DNA from: Saprospiraceae bacterium
GTDB lineage: Bacteria; Bacteroidota; Bacteroidia; Chitinophagales; Saprospiraceae
Length of the DNA: 64,000 nt
Direction: 5' to 3'
NCBI GenBank assembly: GCA_016710115.1
Contig: JADJLN010000019.1
Location: 396,001-460,000 of the forward strand
The notes under the pieces are model-generated. The model worked only from the letters and a program-made list of their open reading frames with translations. It was not told the DNA's origin and made no database searches. A program made the translations under genes and the position numbers. This document shows, piece after piece, positions 62,108-64,000 of this stretch. Every line of letters starts with the position of its first letter. The first letter of the stretch is position 1.

Positions 62108-63595
62108 ATGATGACCAAACAACGCATATCGGTCCTGGGTGCCGGATTTTCCGGATTGGCAGCTGCGACTACGCTTGCTGCCCAGGGTCAGGATGTCACC
62201 ATCATCGATATGCATCATCAGGCGGGAGGACGTGCCCGGCAATTTGAAGCGAATGGATTTGTTTTTGACATGGGCCCTTCCTGGTACTGGATGCCCGATG
62301 TCTTCGAATCCTTCTTCAATAAATTTGGTCACCAGAGTGCAGATTATTATCCTCTTCATCGTCTGGATCCGTCTTACCAGGTCTTTTTTCCAGATGGAGA
62401 CATCGTCAAATTGCCCGGCTCAAGGGAGGAGCAGAATGCCCTGTTTGAATCCATCGAACCGGGCAGCGCCAAAGCCCTGGATAAATTCCTGGCTGACTCC
62501 AGATACAAGTATGAAACGGGCATGCGGGAATTTGTCTACAAACCGGGACACTCCGTCCTGGAATATGTGGATCTCCGCATTTTCAGGGCGATGTTCCGAA
62601 TGCAGATGTTCAGTTCATTGTCCAAAGAGGTTCGACGTTTGTTTCGACACCCGAAACTGATCCAGATTCTTGAATTTCCAGTGTTGTTTCTCGGCGCCAA
62701 ACCGGAAAACACGCCTGCCCTGTACAGTATGATGAACTATGCGGATCTGGGGCTGGGGACGTGGTATCCGATGGGTGGGATGTATAAAATCGTGGAAGGC
62801 ATGGTTTCCCTTGCAGAGGAACAGGGAGTGACTTTCCATCTGGGGGAACAGGTCACGGGTTTCCATTTTGCAGATCGGCGGATCAGCAATGTTGTCACCA
62901 CGGGTGGTGATCACCCTGTGGATGTCGTTGTAAACACGATGGACTATCATCATCTGGACCAGCAATTACTTCCAGAAGAATTTCAGGAGTATGGCGCAGG
63001 ATACTGGGACAAACGGGTCATGGCGCCGTCCAGTTTACTATACTATATAGGTGTCGACAGGAGGCTGAAGGGACTTATCCATCACAATCTTTTCTTTGAT
63101 GCAGACTTCGGCGCACATGCCAGGGAGATCTACGACCATCCTGAATGGCCCAAAGATCCGTTATTCTATGTGTGCTGTCCTTCTGTAACAGATCATATGG
63201 TTGCACCTTCGGGCCAGGAGAATCTGTTCATCCTCATCCCTGTCGCACCGGGATTGGAAGACAGACAGGATATACACGATGCATACTATGATCTGGTCAT
63301 GGAGCGTCTGGAACGCCGGACGGGACAATCGATCAGGGAGCATGTGATATACAAGCGAAGTTATGCGCATCGGGATTTCCAGAAGGATTATCACGCATTC
63401 AAAGGGAATGCCTATGGATTGGCCAACACGTTGTTCCAGACGGCTTTTCTGAAACCACGGATGAAGAGCCGGAAAGTGCATAACCTCTGGCATGCCGGCC
63501 AGCTGACTGTTCCTGGTCCGGGAGTGCCGCCGTCTCTGATCAGTGGTCAGGTTGCGGCTGCAGAGGTATTGCGATCACAAAAACGAAACGCCTGA
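62108..63595 (+). CDS. crtI: Phytoene desaturase (CrtI-type)
   Basis: This FAD-dependent desaturase of carotenoid synthesis converts phytoene towards lycopene. It is 495 residues. The N-terminal dinucleotide-binding motif is ISVLGAGFSGLAAATTLAAQGQDVTIID, followed by the family segment GGRARQFEANGFVFDMGPSWYWMP. The C-terminal signature is VHNLWHAGQLTVPGPGVPPSLISGQVAAAEVL. It is followed four bases later by crtB, so the two form an operon. Confidence 0.95.
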   Translation: MMTKQRISVLGAGFSGLAAATTLAAQGQDVTIIDMHHQAGGRARQFEANGFVFDMGPSWYWMPDVFESFFNKFGHQSADYYPLHRLDPSYQVFFPDGDIVKLPGSREEQNALFESIEPGSAKALDKFLADSRYKYETGMREFVYKPGHSVLEYVDLRIFRAMFRMQMFSSLSKEVRRLFRHPKLIQILEFPVLFLGAKPENTPALYSMMNYADLGLGTWYPMGGMYKIVEGMVSLAEEQGVTFHLGEQVTGFHFADRRISNVVTTGGDHPVDVVVNTMDYHHLDQQLLPEEFQEYGAGYWDKRVMAPSSLLYYIGVDRRLKGLIHHNLFFDADFGAHAREIYDHPEWPKDPLFYVCCPSVTDHMVAPSGQENLFILIPVAPGLEDRQDIHDAYYDLVMERLERRTGQSIREHVIYKRSYAHRDFQKDYHAFKGNAYGLANTLFQTAFLKPRMKSRKVHNLWHAGQLTVPGPGVPPSLISGQVAAAEVLRSQKRNA

Positions 63596-63599
63596 TAGG

Positions 63600-64000
63600 A
63601 TGAAAGATCTGTTTGACCGGACATGCCGGGAATGTGCCATGCTGATCACACAGCGATACAGTACTTCGTTTTCGATGGGTATTCGTGCGTTCGGCAAATC
63701 GCTGAGGCCGCCGATCTATGCCATTTATGGATATGTACGATTTGCCGATGAGATCGTCGATACGTTTGATCAGCATGACCAGGCGTCGTTGCTCGAACGA
63801 TTTCGGAGGGAGACCTTTCTTGCTATTGAGGAAGGCATCAGTCTCAATCCCGTTTTGCACGCTTTTCAGGAAGTTGTCAATCGATATGAGATGGATCACG
63901 GGTTGATCGAAGCCTTTCTGGACAGTATGGCCATGGACCTGGGTACAGACCGGCATGGGAGAACCAGTTTTGATGCCTATATCTATGGTTCGGCGGAAGT
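63600..64000 (+). CDS. crtB: Phytoene synthase (5' part, runs off the window)
   Basis: CrtB condenses two geranylgeranyl diphosphates to phytoene. The first 133 residues are present: MLITQRYSTSFSMGIRAFGKSLRPPIYAIYGYVRFADEIVD contains the first Asp-rich motif (DEIVD). DSMAMDLGTDRH corresponds to the SMxMDL region. The ATG at 63600 is four bases after the crtI stop. The right edge of the window cuts the gene. Confidence 0.93.
   Translation, partial: MKDLFDRTCRECAMLITQRYSTSFSMGIRAFGKSLRPPIYAIYGYVRFADEIVDTFDQHDQASLLERFRRETFLAIEEGISLNPVLHAFQEVVNRYEMDHGLIEAFLDSMAMDLGTDRHGRTSFDAYIYGSAE

Noticed and set aside
56303..64000. Use of TGA as a sense codon
   Set aside because: Considered because of the TGA in topoisomerase A. 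Many genes with well-defined family ends stop at TGA (for example murI, pyrH, the exonuclease and crtI), so the standard bacterial code applies.

Overview
The window reads as a chromosome fragment of a Bacteroidota bacterium, probably of the Saprospiria/Lewinella type. Supporting signs are three exported proteins ending in type IX secretion (T9SS, type A) sorting domains, SprB and FISUMP repeats, the ompH-ompH-murI order, a ligase-associated exonuclease/ligase pair, and Bacteroidota-type promoter boxes (TAnnTTTG, with TTG about 20 bases upstream where visible). The phylum is well supported; the class is inference. TGA is used as a normal stop throughout.

Layout. 0-2.8 kb: end of a T9SS-exported NHL-type protein, a secreted unknown, a DUF2461 protein and a Bax-inhibitor-1 membrane protein. 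2.8-5.7 kb: an acquired island holding a truncated IS4-type transposase, an AT-rich FISUMP lipoprotein and an intact IS982-type element. 6.1-8.7 kb: topoisomerase IV/gyrase subunit A, interrupted by an in-frame TGA. 9-13.2 kb: a minus-strand hydroxyproline-catabolism cluster (epimerase, ketoglutarate-semialdehyde dehydrogenase, DHDPS-like deaminase) split by a repeat-filled spacer. 13.4-18.9 kb: two Skp chaperones, MurI, a TonB-dependent receptor and an OmpA lipoprotein. 19.8-30.6 kb: TrmB, ThiL, a LolA-like protein, a sortilin-like propeller protein, LpxD, a GH25 lysozyme, a class III aminotransferase and RpoN. 30.8-38.2 kb: a PNGase F-like exported glycosidase, HtpG, a WecA-like transferase and a CrcB fluoride channel. 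38.2-45 kb: AlkB hydroxylase with a divergent ferredoxin-type reductase, adenine deaminase, a methyltransferase, several unknowns and an alkyltransferase-like protein. 45.2-49.7 kb: a large T9SS metalloprotease. 51-53 kb: rhodanese, MobA and an amphipathic-helix protein. 53.3-56.5 kb: rplM-rpsI-rpsB-tsf-pyrH. 57.2-62 kb: ligase-associated exonuclease, a ligase homologue without its catalytic lysine, and rpsA. 62.1 kb to the end: crtI and the start of crtB.

Two themes cut across the map. First, at least eleven single-base indels and one nonsense substitution interrupt genes, including essential single-copy ones (rplM, rpsA, topoisomerase A). Most indels lie in or beside short base runs, so consensus errors are more likely than gene decay. 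I give the interrupted genes as parts and state where the frame breaks. Second, several gene-free stretches (10.0-10.7, 19.0-19.7, 43.9-44.4 and 49.7-51.0 kb) carry related A-rich repeats, short tandem repeats and strong hairpins. The 49.7-51.0 kb stretch is a tandem array with a unit of about 210-218 bp.

The observations most worth following are the ligase homologue with Gln in place of the nucleophilic Lys next to an apparently intact exonuclease, and the same-strand intergenic repeat family.
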